Shown here: piece after piece, positions 36,401 to 45,130 of the stretch | Layout: each line of letters starts with the position of its first letter | Numbering within the stretch: the first letter of the stretch is position 1 | From: Spirometra erinaceieuropaei | Taxonomy: Eukaryota > Platyhelminthes > Cestoda > Diphyllobothriidea > Diphyllobothriidae | Direction: 5' to 3' | DNA: 64,000 nt | Assembly (NCBI GenBank): GCA_902702965.1 | Contig: CACRXP010000224.1 | Coordinates: 680,597 to 744,596 of the forward strand | The notes under the pieces: model-generated | Database searches by the model: none | The model's input: only the letters and a program-made list of their open reading frames with translations | Told to the model about the DNA's origin: nothing | Program-made: the position numbers and the translations under genes

Positions 36401-38151
36401 AAGACAAAGGAGACCGGAATGGCCATTTCTGGCTTATTAGCCGTCATCAGTCAGTCATACCCAAGGCACAACAGAACGAGCATGTTCTGTAACCTGATCG
36501 GTGAGCGCCCATCTGTCTTAATTGATATTCCCGATCACAACCGACAGGACAACGGGCCCGTGGCTCAATGGTAGATCGTCGAACTCCATGACCAAATATC
36601 CCGGGTTCGAATCTCAAGTGATCCACACTTGGGGTTGGGTATGACTGGCTAATGACGGCTAATAAGCCAGAAATGGCCATTCCGGTCTCCCTTGTCTTTG
36701 TCTGTATCACCTGATGTAAAACTACTAACTAATGTGATATTTCTGTGGTAGTTCATCCATTCTACTTGATGCGAACTACCAGTGCCCTGGAAGGCATCGA
36801 TGGCATGCGCACGGGTGGAACTGCGCAACATCTATCTCAACCTCTCTCCCTACATCCGCTTTGTTTTATTGGCGAGGCAAAGCTGATAGAACGGTCGCTA
36901 GTAGAATTTCAATCAGTGTCCACATACACCGTTCCCCTCACGCGAGTGGACCCGTCTGACATCTTTCATTACAGTGTGTCCACAAAGATCGCACGAAGTG
37001 GGAGCTATCGCGCCTGAACCAAAGGAAAACTAAGTTATGCCGTCAGTTGTCAACCTTCTAAGCCGCAGCATAACGCCATTTCATATTTCAAAGCCCGTCT
37101 GACTTATTATATCTAGGAAAGTAAGCGTTAGGTCAGCGTAAGGAGAGTTACCTTAAAGTCGACCTCATTTCGCTCCCTCCCCCATCATAAATTATTTGCA
37201 AGTCCAAGGCCAGCCGACTGGGAATGCTGGGACCGACCGCACTGGCCAGCTTAGCGTAAAACATACGTCCGACGCCGATCACGCGCGAATCCTCAATCTC
37301 ATCGATAGTTCAGTCGTTGCGAGTAAATGACTGAATTCGCCACTGCTTCACGTGGCAGCTGCCACTTCTGCTTGCGAGTGTATTTGTTTGTGATGAGGCA
37401 ACTTCACAATGTATCGACCTCACGTTCTCCTCCCACACTCACCGCGTTCCGACGACAAAACAAAGTCAGAACATTGTAGATGAGCTTGAGCGCAGCGACT
37501 GGCTGAAATAAACAGTCCATCTGCACATGCTATGCACGACGTAGTTCCTCAAACTGCACGTATGACCGCTCACTTAGAGGGTCTCAGATCCCATGTGCCA
37601 TAAGGCCGCCGATCCTCAGTCCTGACACACACGCGCACCCATACGATTCCTTATTTGTGGGGAAGAAAGAACTCCGGCTTCTTCGGTTACTGCATCCTGC
37701 AGAGTATGCTGCCAGCTCAGTTCAGTTGCTGGATCAAGACATTTATCTGCCTGAGGTTTTGGATCATTTCTCGAACCCATAATCAGAGGCAGTCGCAGAT
37801 GATGGTTCAGATGAGGATCCCAAACGTCGGGCGAATAAACGTTTTGTTCGAGCGATCGCGCCCCATTCTTCTGAACCGCTTCCTGGGGCATGCCATCAGC
37901 CTTTGCCTTGCCCTCGACTGGTGACTTTTACCTCCGCGCCCGCTGTCTAGTCTCAAAACGCAGTCTTCCTGTTATATTGTCTTTTGCAGGAGTCGCATGA
38001 AAGACTGCGCAGACTGGGTGCAGAGAACGTGAGCCTGGTTTCGCCACATGGAGAAGGACAGGGTCTGATGCGTTTGGCCAACATCCCTCCCATTCTCTAC
38101 CTTCTTGTCACCTTCTTGGTTGCTCTCCTGGTGGGCAAGTTTGTCCTGTAG
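17516..38151 (+). CDS. VAP: VAMP-associated protein (VAP) with two MSP domains, whole gene
   Basis: Eight exons join in frame to 327 codons: 17516-17576, 17617-17769, 17804-17910, 17945-18203, 18235-18332, 18369-18437, 26552-26626, 37990-38151. VAPs are tail-anchored ER proteins whose MSP domain binds FFAT motifs of lipid-transfer and other proteins at membrane contact sites. Residues ~7-125 form MSP domain 1, ~126-249 a second MSP domain, ~256-285 a coiled coil, ~305-327 the tail anchor. Typical VAPs have a single MSP domain, so the duplication is unusual. All seven introns are GT-AG and all phases agree. The frame is also open upstream from 17180, but homology begins at the ATG chosen. More exons could lie in the two large introns (8114 and 11363 bp), though the frame closes without them. 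Confidence 0.9.
18438..19061. other. Start of the 8.1 kb VAP intron 6
   Basis: Intron begins with donor gtaagt at 18438. ORFs near 18500-18720 and 18776-19069 have no recognisable motif; the one ending at 19158 is the hammerhead repeat read as protein. Confidence 0.6.
19062..19103 (+). ncRNA. Hammerhead ribozyme motif, variant stems, sense in VAP intron
   Basis: Short stem I (CCT with AGG), core CTGACGA at 19066-19072 (position 7 is free, so C is allowed), extra T, a 7-bp stem II (GGACTCC with GGAGTCT, one G-T pair, loop TGTA), core GAAA at 19092-19095, then the 4-mer AGCT as stem III with C at the cleavage site (19099). Compared with the copy at 1839 both sides of stem II have changed and still pair, and stem III has changed from ACGT to AGCT while staying self-complementary. 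It lies in the sense orientation of VAP intron 6. A lone copy should cleave poorly because stem III is so short. Confidence 0.65.
19104..21749. other. VAP intron 6, no gene recognised
   Basis: Short ORFs only (for example 19350-19751 - and 20682-20939 +), without motifs I recognise. The right end may include decayed LINE sequence. Confidence 0.4.
21750..22698 (-). pseudogene. RTE reverse transcriptase relic
   Basis: From 22698 downwards: NYQSVSLLSIFGKRFIRNLP (early RT block), a decayed motif A region, then the box FADD at 22121-22133 (complement of gtcgtcagcaaag) followed by a stop and ALNPITEKDMQ, and ANFGLNINTQKTLSMDQPTP. Below 21970 pieces of the thumb such as IPKSKQTFRAQQHSPG can be read. 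The catalytic Asp pair is intact, but at least three stops lie within 60 codons of it. Confidence 0.75.
22938..23060 (-). mobile_element. SINE dimer linker fragment left of the gap
   Basis: The 105-bp stretch from cactgagccacgagctcg onward is nearly identical to 23893-24000 of the SINE dimer right of the gap (both contain gggaatatacgatggtaaag and gctcaccgatcgttttta). The tRNA-like body is missing on its left. A short (CT)n run follows and then the gap. Confidence 0.7.
23081..23369. other. Assembly gap
   Basis: A run of 289 N between two related SINE segments; probably unresolved repeat. Confidence 0.98.
23745..24170 (-). mobile_element. SINE dimer: two tRNA-like units in tandem
   Basis: On the - strand unit 1 (24170-24035) has B-box-like GCGTTCGAGCA and a decayed body. 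A linker of about 100 bp follows (starting ctgtctatacaacgcgccgc), and then unit 2 (about 23925-23745) has A-box-like TGGCTCAGTGG, the B-box region ATGGTCGAGTCCC, the body gccagaaatggccatt and the tail cttgtctttttcggta. The head-to-tail order is the same as in the 36.3 kb copy, so the dimer itself seems to be the mobile unit. It sits in the RTE relic. Confidence 0.7.
24250..25010 (-). pseudogene. RTE apurinic-like endonuclease relic
   Basis: On the - strand: LKANNLPALGDFNEQVDADH, which contains the conserved GDFN motif of AP-type endonucleases, then DGVFGSRGVGKCNSDGHRFL. In the family this enzyme nicks the target DNA to start reverse transcription. Stops follow and the catalytic SDH region was not found, so it is inactive. 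Confidence 0.7.
26251..26460 (+). repeat. Dispersed repeat family R1, copy 1
   Basis: Shares long words in the same order with 45336-45541 (cctgtgctgtt, ctgcctgtcggcagttaatga, tattacgcggtt, cccgctgtggctgat, ctactcca, gaaaattaaaa). No coding capacity. The common 3' end in an A-rich tract suggests a short retroposed element, but no polymerase III boxes were seen. Confidence 0.7.
26552..26626 (+). CDS. VAP: VAP exon 7: coiled coil
   Basis: A 75-bp phase-0 exon, acceptor ctcttcgctag and donor gtacgt. It encodes ADQVSTSKGLEQEI then IQLRKENAELR, with leucines in heptad spacing, the VAP coiled coil that follows the MSP part and mediates dimerisation. It follows exon 6 in phase 0 and joins exon 8 in phase 0 to continue the coil (ESHERLRRLGAEN). 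Confidence 0.85.
26627..29221. other. VAP intron 7, left part
   Basis: No exon recognised. Holds poly-C at 28607-28620 and several ORFs (for example 28301-28699 + and 28840-29196 -) without recognised motifs. Confidence 0.4.
29222..29380. repeat. Penelope-like terminal repeat pair, inverted, with two decayed hammerheads
   Basis: Left arm (- strand) and right arm (+ strand) mirror each other: agaagcgatcgct near 29236 against agcgatcgcttct near 29357, each arm carrying a hammerhead copy. The - copy has lost core C3 (ATGATGA) and G of GAAA; the + copy reads TAAACGTC and lacks its 5' core. Neither should be active. The repeat leads directly into a Penelope-like ORF. Confidence 0.7.
29336..29704 (+). 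pseudogene. Penelope-like element, N-terminal ORF fragment
   Basis: The 122-codon frame begins within the terminal repeat and contains CAQIRFLHRCLDN, YKPSVNTELAGRALLQHGRR and LQDCHARLRKYRQT, blocks I know from the N-terminal part of flatworm Penelope-like polyproteins, upstream of the reverse transcriptase. It stops at 29704 and no RT follows, so this copy is 3'-truncated. It lies in sense orientation in VAP intron 7. Confidence 0.6.
29705..30740. other. VAP intron 7, no gene recognised
   Basis: Nothing supported. A short ggggttagggttag word near 30353 resembles telomere repeat. Confidence 0.4.
30741..31175. repeat. Possible MITE bounded by ~26-bp inverted repeats
   Basis: taggatcccttttggtagcc... 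at 30751-30776 returns inverted at 31138-31164 with one mismatch (ggctaccaacagggatccta). The 0.4 kb between is non-coding. No clear target duplication was seen. Confidence 0.45.
31584..32567. mobile_element. Foldback element, subfamily A (A1), TA target duplication
   Basis: 984 bp whose two halves are near-complete reverse complements (for example tgactacttgagtagcatgc against actactcaagtagtca). Ends CAGAGTG...CTCACTG, flanked by TA on both sides. No transposase. The short TA duplication and CAGT-type end resemble non-autonomous mariner/Tc1 elements; that assignment is inference. Lies in VAP intron 7, where its transcript would form a long hairpin. Confidence 0.8.
32568..33769. other. VAP intron 7, no gene recognised
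   Basis: AT-rich. The ORF at 33082-33438 (-) has no recognised motif. Confidence 0.4.
33770..34764. mobile_element. Foldback element, subfamily B (B1)
   Basis: 995 bp, left end CAGTAGGTGGGCTAACTAAT and right end mirrored but mutated (ttacctaccgca in place of cacctactgta). Arms of roughly 390 bp surround a ~200-bp centre shared with B2 and B3. Confidence 0.8.
34765..36257. other. VAP intron 7; includes a diffuse repeat at ~35.6-35.8 kb
   Basis: The segment around 35630-35760 shares scattered words (gattccccagtgccgacctc, tcggctgccc) with 52060-52190, so it is probably an old dispersed repeat. No gene recognised. Confidence 0.4.
36258..36724 (+). mobile_element. Inverted SINE dimer with 14-bp target duplication
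   Basis: CTGATGTAAAACTA occurs at 36258-36271 and again at 36711-36724. Between them, the right part (36466-36710) is a + strand SINE from mid-linker through A box (TGGCTCAATGG), B box (GGTTCGAATCT) and tail. The left part (36272-36465) is inverted: its complement reads SINE tail (gtctttgtcggtatcac), then linker start, then the same ~52-bp linker stretch that begins the right part (one mismatch). A single insertion of a dimer transcript primed from both target ends would give this. Confidence 0.8.
36725..37719. other. VAP intron 7, no gene recognised
   Basis: Nothing supported; the ORF at 36745-37017 (+) is unrecognised. Confidence 0.4.
37720..37865. repeat. Penelope-like terminal repeat pair with two decayed hammerheads
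   Basis: Back-to-back copies as at 29.2 kb: - strand copy at about 37762-37791 (core CTGATTA, CAAAACCTC) and + strand copy at about 37796-37830 (CAGATGA, CAAACGTC). Both have core changes in GAAA and CTGATGA. Shared words gcgaataaac and gagcgatcgc mark the outer repeat. Ends 124 bp before the last VAP exon. Confidence 0.6.
37990..38151 (+). CDS. VAP: VAP exon 8: end of coil and tail anchor
   Basis: Acceptor cttttgcag, phase 0, 53 codons and TAG at 38149-38151. ESHERLRRLGAENVSLVSP continues the coil; NIPPILYLLVTFLVALLVGK followed by FVL is a single C-terminal membrane segment, as in other VAPs, where it anchors the protein in the ER with MSP domains facing the cytosol. Confidence 0.9.
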   Translation, partial: ESHERLRRLGAENVSLVSPHGEGQGLMRLANIPPILYLLVTFLVALLVGKFVL

Positions 38152-39547
38152 GATGCGCTGCTGCTGCTGCCTCCTACCACAGCGTCTGCTCGTGACCTCT
38201 AGTAAGGAAAGATGAAGAAGCCGGTCTCTTTCGTTCACAGATCCCCCCCCCTACACCCTAGCCCAAATGATAACAGTCCTCGCGAATTTATTGACCACTC
38301 CCGCTCCCAAACCACCCCCCCCCCGCCCGCCCGCGTGCAATCCCTCCGTCTGACCGTTGTCAGCTTTCGCAGTCTGCGACAATGATGCCGATGACGACTT
38401 GCATCGCCCGGCGGCGGCGGCGGCGGCTGTGTGCGTGCGTGTGTGTGTGTCAATTTTCCCCTCTCTTGCTGTTTTGTTTTTGTCTGCGTGCGTGCGTGCG
38501 TGCGTGCGTACGAATCCAGTTCTTTTATTGCCTTTCTCGCCAAACTCAGCACCATCTCCGCGGAATCTGAGGTTGTCTCTCGCTCTTCTCTCTCTCTCTC
38601 TCTCTCAACCCACTTTTCACGTCTTTGTTGGCTCGTGTGCCGGAAGGAAGCGTTCGACAGAGTACTGTTCCTGATCTCTTCCGTGTACCCACTAAGGAGT
38701 CTGTGTATGCCGGTTTGCCTGCTTGTCTGTGTGTGTGTGTGTGCGTGTGTGTGTTTAGACTATTAACTTTGTGCTGTAGGCCATTGCACCGGAGTGTCTC
38801 GTTTTCTTCCTCAAACCGTCTCTGCGGCGCAGAAGAGACCGAGGATAACCTAGAAAGCAAATCAGATCTCTAACCGTTTCTCTTCTGTCGGGCTTTCGTG
38901 TGTGTTACACTGCACATTCTTTGGTCCCATCATGTGGCGGTTTCATCACTTTTGGGCTAGGAGAGCCTGGCGTTGCTCTTTCTTCCAGGTAGGGCTTCAA
39001 TCTACCTGATTTTCCTATTGTGTCGCATAGAGAATTGTAGCTCTCCTAATCGAGTGCGGCTCCCTCGTATGGTTTGCTGATCGTGCCCTTCCGCAGGTCC
39101 GCTATCCCTAGAAGCTGCCCTTCACTCCACATGTTTGTGGTCGAACTTGAGACATTTGTACGAATAATGTCTCCCCCTGCACATGTTTTCATGCATTGTT
39201 AACCCAAGATGGTACACGTGCGGCTGATTTAGCCGGCCTGTGAAAGTTCACTGTGAAACGAGCTTAGAGACTTCTGTCTTGGCCTGGCTACTTCTAACCG
39301 TAGTGTTACTTTATGGCCTATTTTGTCTGAGAGGATCCCACGGCGTACCCGAGACGGCGGTCTCCGTTAATGAACTGTCTGTCTCCCGGCTAAATGTGGG
39401 AGCTTTTCGCACCCCGAGAAGGGTCGCGGGGTGGTAGCTCTGGTGTCTTAAGCCCCAGATCTAAACGGAAGAAGTCATGATTAGAGCATACCACTCGATA
39501 TGGGCCTCGATGGCGCTATAGAACCGGAACAAGGTCGGCCTAAATTT
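38152..39547. repeat. VAP downstream region with microsatellites
   Basis: Probably includes the VAP 3' UTR. Simple repeats: poly-C and CCCG near 38245 and 38318-38335, (GTGC/GT)n near 38427-38451, (TGCG)n near 38484-38509, (TC)n near 38586-38606, (TG)n near 38727-38756. No clear AATAAA was found just after the stop. ORFs here follow the repeats. An ORF at 39240-39437 (+) has one hydrophobic stretch but no recognised family. Confidence 0.7.
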
Positions 39548-39811
39548 TCATAGGCAATGCGTACAATGTGTGACATCTACGCGTAAGCGTAGGAGGTTGG
39601 AGGGAGACAGTAGCTGACGTAGTTCTCGTGCGTTGGCACCCAATACCACTTCAGGCACGGAGCAGTCTAGGCCCGACTTCGGTACTGAAGAATAACCTGT
39701 AAGAACCAACAGGGCGTAATCGGTACGATTCTCTTGGTCCTCTGCTGTGCGTAGAACCGCCTTAAGTCGACGGTGGTGCCGATCGACTCGCTGGGTCCCA
39801 GGAAGTCCCAA
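39548..39811 (-). pseudogene. Ty3/gypsy integrase C-terminal fragment
   Basis: The frame reads HHRRLKAVLRTAEDQENRTD, ALLVLTGYSSVPKSGLDCSV and PEVVLGANARELRQLL. These align in order with the RFHRQLK, LPLVLLGIRT and AAELVYG blocks near the integrase C-terminus. No other pol domain is attached. Confidence 0.6.
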
Positions 39812-42800
39812 AGGGTCGAATCAGCCAACTTCCATGGTTTGGAGTACTCCCTTTATATACCATATTCTAAGATGCAGTCGATTTTCGTTCGTTTGTAGAA
39901 ATTATGGTTGGGTTTAAACAAGCCTGGAAGACTTACTGATATGCTGCTCAAGTAGTTCTTTGCTCCTATTATAATTGACAGCCGGTTGGATGTTCAGTCA
40001 GAAGACAAACCGCTGCCGTTTGTGAACTGCAGATTAGTCAGGTCTGCAACTCCACCTAAACTGTAGTTTTCGTTCAGCGGCCTGTCAGGAAATTTCGATC
40101 AGTGGTTCATGAGCATCGGCGCTTACTGTGAGAGTGTACACAAGGCAGAGACCACAAATAACACGGCTGATGAGGCACAGCAGCCTGAGCAAAAACAGAA
40201 CTCCGACGGGATAGCCACGTCCAATTTGGGTACGATCGGCATTTGACGAAAGTCACATTGGGTCAGTGCTCTATAGAACACCAGAGGACTCCAAAGAGGA
40301 ATGGGTGCTGGTCGGGGATGGTGATGCCCCGGGTGCCATATTCGTTGACCTTGAGACTGGCGTGCGGCCTCTGACTTCAACGTCGGAACTTAGCCTTGGC
40401 TGCTGTCAGAGAGTCGAGCGCAAGATAGTCAGACCGGAAAAAAACTAGAGGGCCTGCGGCAGGAACACGATCACTCGGTTGGCGGAAAGTCTATCGAGAA
40501 CTGCCGCATGGCGTTGGAGTCGAGAGTGGAGTGGAGTGGATCATTGGAAGTCAAAGAAAGAGTGGGGCTCAGACACACAAGGCCATGGTTTTGTCCAATT
40601 GGTGTCGTCAGCGGTCGGGAGTAAAGCCCGACAGGATCGCAAAAGGACATCACCGAAAAAAGTACTATAGCAGGCGGTGTTGTATATAGGTAGTTGGGAA
40701 GTGTGAATAGGACAGCTGGTAGCTTGCAGGAAGCAGTTGGGATCTGAGGCAACAACGCCGAATTCTCTCCCCCCGGTGATAGAGGATACACTGTAAGCTC
40801 GGCTTTTGCAGACGGAGCTGTGACTAACTCCAAGATCTCAAGGCAGTTCGGGCCCCTGCACTTCATGACTGTCGTACTTTGACAACATCTTGGCAGTGGG
40901 TTAAGGTGGGAGGGGGAAGAGGGAGCGTGGTAGATACAGCGCGGTGGACATCGTTGGACACGGTCGAACTCTCACTTCAATGCTTGAAGTTCAGCAGAAA
41001 AAAACCTTACTGACAGAGCCTGTGTGCTTCGAAAAAGTAATGGCCGTGAGAGCGAGGATCACGACAGGCAAACCTTAGTGAATCTTTAGCTCCCCTAATC
41101 CACGAGAAGGATCTTGAACCGGCTTTTTATTCGCGACTAGCACTGTTAGAGAAGAAGGAATGGCGGTGGTGGCTTTTGGGGCGTCTGCACTTCGGTCAGC
41201 TTGTCGGAAATTTGAGCAAACAGTGCATCCATACTTGAGATCTTGAATCGTGAGTTAAATTGCGTTACGCATTCTCTTCAGACCCCTCCGCAATAATTCA
41301 CTGGCTGTCGTGAACTAAAGGGTTTGGGCGAGTTACAAGTGCAATACGATTATCGCCACGAATTATAACTTCTAGGCGGGAAAGTGAGTTAGCAGAACAG
41401 GTAGTCTAGGGACGAGTGAAAAAACGTCCCCGAGGGTAGGTGTCTGCGGGAGTGCGTATATCCTGGAGCGGATGCTCGTACTTAAAACACCGTTAATCGT
41501 CCAATCAGAAAAAAGCGTAAATGCCGTCATCACTGGCAGGTGGAAGACAAGCCGCTTGCACGCCGAAATGCCAGTCTCGCCTATTTTTATACGCAATTAG
41601 GCAGTCTGTTGGTAAATGGTGATTAGCCGGCGAATCTGCGTAGCCAGTGCCGAAGGCCCGTGAAGTCTAACAGGTCATCTTCAAGCAAACATTCAGGCTC
41701 TCTGGCCACCCACCCAACTGCATCTGTGCGTCGTGACGCCGCTTGACTGCCTAAATCGAACTTGGCAAACTTCGTCGATCGGACTCTGAGCATCCCTGAG
41801 GGATTTCGCCGTACCGGGCGCCCCACCAGTTTCATATCCACAGCAGTCTTATCCATTGGCCATGCCTTTAGCTTCCGATCGTTCTGATTCGGTGTTGCCA
41901 CCGGACCCAGGCAGTTGAGGGCGGGATGGTAGTGTGGTAGATGTTGCGGAAGTCACCCTCCTGCGTCCGCCACACTGTGGGGCACACAGTGGACATCGTC
42001 GTTCGCAACGGGCTGATCGATTGAAACCACACCCATGCGATTGAATACTCCCGATCGCGGACATTAAACTATTTATCAACCCAAAGTGGGTTTAAGCATG
42101 GTGTCTGCAATTAATTTTCACATTTGTTGGCCAACGACACTTTCACTTATCTTATTTCCTTCCTTGATGACTGGACGGGCCCTTGGTTTCGGCTCAGAAA
42201 TCATAGTGTTCATAAGTCACCTCTCATTCTTGCGTCCGCCCCGTGGCACGTGCCAATCCATCTAAAGTAAACTAGAGGACTTCTGTGATCTGCAAGAAGG
42301 AACGCTAGTCAGACTGAACAGATACACTTAAGCTCAAGCAGTTGCGTTATCGATCCAATTTGTTGATGCATTAGGTTTGCATATTCACTACATGCTGAGT
42401 CACGCTAATTGAGTGAAAAACGGTTCCTTATTAGGAGTTGGGCAGAGAACGTGTTTTGCGAGGCATCAGTTGACACGCAGGTGTTTGGTAGGTGTTGCAC
42501 GTCCATGGTAACTTACGCCTACATCGAAATGATCCGCGGTTGTTGATAGTTATGCAAGCCCTCCATCCTATTCTCGTATCCGCTTCTATTCGAAGGCTGT
42601 TCCAACCTATATCATCAGAGTGCCATGACCGTCCGAACAGATGAATTTTCGATTACCGCCACGTTAGGTTACTTGGTCATATTGTTGAATAGGCCTGGCT
42701 AGAGCTTTTTATTGCCTGTCCACTTTGCAAACCATTTAGGCATGGCTCAAAAACGCGTAGAGAGTCCCTTTCGATGTTTTGGGGAGACAGTGTCGGAAGT

Positions 42801-42990
42801 GTTTAACAAATCACTAGTACAGATAGACATCCTGGATGATGATTTTCCGGCTTTTATGCCGTTTCAATTCCTCGCTCCCCTCCCCCGGAAGACCTCCACT
42901 TCTCGTCAAATAAAACTGTCCCCCTCGAAAAGAGTATCACTTTGCAAGTGTTGTCACACACAAACTTCTACGAGAAAGGAACAAATACTG
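39812..42990. other. No recognisable gene
   Basis: Several ORFs (40471-40866 -, 41623-41901 -, 41849-42079 -, start of 42712-43326 +) show no motif I can name. The frame at 41849-42079 has CPLCAPQCGGRRR, which could be a decayed zinc knuckle, but this alone is too little. Confidence 0.35.
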
Positions 42991-42999
42991 ACTGCAAAA

Positions 43000-43163
43000 C
43001 TGACCTTCGACCATGCCAAGAGCTTGAACAGTACAAAGTCAATGTGCGAAGGAATATCGAGTTCAAATCCCAGGCTATCCATGCCTTGGGTTGGGAAGGA
43101 ATGGCTGATGACAACTAATACGTCAGAAAGTGCCACCCACTCCCCAATGTCTTTGTCGGTATT
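43000..43163 (+). mobile_element. SINE, diverged copy
   Basis: B-box-like GAGTTCAAATCCC near 43059, then ttgggttgggaaggaatggctgatgac and the tail atgtctttgtcggtatt. The body is older than in neighbouring copies. It faces the SINE at 43198 tail to tail. Confidence 0.65.
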
Positions 43164-43197
43164 CCATCCTACAGCATTAATGGTTATAGATGAGATG

Positions 43198-43365
43198 GAG
43201 CCGACAAAGACAAGGGAGACCGGAATGGCCATTTCTGGCTTATTAGCCGTCATCAGCCAGTCATACCCATCCCCAAGTGTGGATCACTTGAGATTCGAAC
43301 CCGGGATCTTTGGTCATGGAGTTTGACGCTCTACCATTGAGCCACGGGCCCGTTGTCCGATCACA
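43198..43365 (-). mobile_element. tRNA-derived SINE
   Basis: On the - strand: A-box TGGCTCAATGG, B-box GGTTCGAATCT, the body gccagaaatggccattccgg and the tail cttgtctttgtcgg. Very similar to the right unit of the 36.3 kb copy, so both are relatively young. Confidence 0.85.
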
Positions 43366-44039
43366 ACCGACAAGACAACGGGTTGCTACGCGACTGCATG
43401 TGAGCGTTCTATATTGGGCTATAAAATGCAAAGGAACAAGCGTGTCCCATGACCTGGTGGGCGAACGACGGTTCCACGAAAGTAAAGCTCACGACCATGG
43501 AATTAATTAAACCAATGAAAAAATGTCTGCCTAGTAATTTTGGGACTGTGGAATCAGTCAAGATATCTCGGAAATACTGAATCAAGGGTCGAGAAGCAGT
43601 CAGCCCAAGAATAACAGCTTTCAGTAACCTTCGGTTTAATCTACAAGACGAAGTTATTCAAATTACCATGTGAGTTAATTGTTAAGCTGCCACCATTATT
43701 TGGCCAACGTGCTCCTTGAGGTGCTGAGATACGTCACCTTTTATTCTCGTTTTGGAAGAATAATTTACAATTACAGTCACATCAGGCTAATTCACAGGAT
43801 CGTCTTTTTCTGTTTTTGTTGGCCTCAATAGACTATCGCAACCCAATGCTTTGGTCGGATGTGGTTTTCGTAGCCCCACTTGAAGCAAACGAACCCCAGT
43901 CACCTCTAATACGGGGCCGGTGGTAATAGGGCTTTTTACAGGTTGAGTCGGGGATGGCACAGGCGACAAGGTCAAGTGGCTTTATGCAAAAGAAAAGCTA
44001 TTGGGAGTGCGTGGTTGTACTTTCAATGGTTGAGAAATA
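43366..44039. other. No gene; SINE linker traces at left
   Basis: The first ~130 bp contain words of the SINE linker (for example ggaacaagcgtgtccc, cctggtgggcg) in decayed form. No exon recognised beyond. Confidence 0.35.
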
Positions 44040-44044
44040 GCTGC

Positions 44045-44122
44045 GCTAACTCTTAACCCCATATCCTAAACCCCAACCGCTAACCATAACTTGAACCCTA
44101 ACCTTTAACACCAACCCCAACA
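44045..44122. repeat. Degenerate telomere-like (CCCTAA)n stretch
   Basis: Runs such as taacccc, cctaaacccc, gctaacc and gaaccctaacctttaac occur in one phase over about 75 bp, as expected for a decayed interstitial TTAGGG array. Confidence 0.55.
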
Positions 44123-44944
44123 GTATCGTGTCCATCAGGTGGGGATATCGAACCACAGCTTACCAATGGTTTTTCAGGATTCGCATATGAACAAAGTATC
44201 CACTATCGAGGAATTCGGTCCAAATTACACCGATTACCTTCGATTTCTCTCCGCATGCTGACGCCATTGCCCGTGCGACAGTTTCCGATGTACTCAAACT
44301 TCCGCAAAATCCTCTAATCTGATTTAAAGAAATCGACTGAGAAGTCGTTTTAAAGAGAGCTTTTGCCCCCATAGAGAGACAAAAAATTCGGAAGTATCAA
44401 ACTAACAAACCCTGATTTATAACGTTGGGAACAATTCCATGTCATTTTTAATTTGCACTGGATGACTCACAGGTATAAGAACACAAGTTAAATTGCTTTA
44501 AATTTTGCGATGATACCCATATAATCATAAAAAACGTCAAATGTCGCAAAAGTAAGTCTTCGGTTGTTCATTTCCAGGCCTCCAGAGTAATATAAGTAGG
44601 CTATGGTAAAACAGCGAAGGTTAAAACGGCCATTGAGCAGTAGTCACGAGGGATAGGGTTGAGGGCATTCAGGCATCAAGGGCAAATAGAAGTCTGGTTC
44701 TGCCAGAGGCATGCAGTGTGGGCAATGGAGAAAGGGGGGAATCTGATAGTGAGTTGTGTCTATGGGTCGCCGCTGTAGAGCGAAGTAGCAGGATGTGAGA
44801 ACGGAACCCGGCCCTATAGTTAATACCAAGGACTGCGTTGTTTTTTCCTCAAAAATTCGTACGCAGCCGAATGGAGAGGCTTCGACACTGAATGAACACA
44901 ATTGTCAGGCAACGGCAGTTCGAACATCGCGAACGAGGATGTCC
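44123..44944. other. No recognisable gene
   Basis: Nothing supported. Confidence 0.35.
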
Positions 44945-45065
44945 ACTGCGTGCTCCGCAACACGGCAGACGCAGGACAGTGACTTGAGCGTGGATTATTT
45001 CATAGCCGTAGCAGACTTTCAGATCGTCTTCCGCATTTCTCTCTACCTCACCTCCCCGAACACGA
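44945..45065 (-). repeat. Dispersed repeat family R2, copy 1
   Basis: On the - strand it shares the order gaaataatccacgctcaagtcactgtcc with 48660-48730 (+) and 57415-57485 (-), which have aaatcatacgcaagtcaccgt and gcgcaagtcaccgtcc. Function unknown. Confidence 0.45.
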
Positions 45066-45130
45066 TGGCAAGACTGAGTCAGGATGACCAGAGGCAGGAT
45101 CGGGCGCAAGAAAGCTAATTTCGGTCTGTG

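Noticed and set aside
36545..36625. tRNA gene at the SINE head
   Set aside because: A and B boxes are present, but the acceptor ends do not pair and the body continues into the SINE family sequence.
37616..38238. - strand ORFs over the last VAP exon
   Set aside because: They are antisense shadows of exon 8 and of the hammerhead repeat.
38235..38873. Several ORFs of 60-110 codons on both strands
   Set aside because: Composition follows the GT, GTGC, TC and C-rich microsatellites.
42712..43326. 204-codon ORF
   Set aside because: Its C-terminal third runs through two SINE copies and the rest shows no motif or splice context; the shared SINE-encoded peptide also occurs in ORFs at 23.7 and 36.4 kb.
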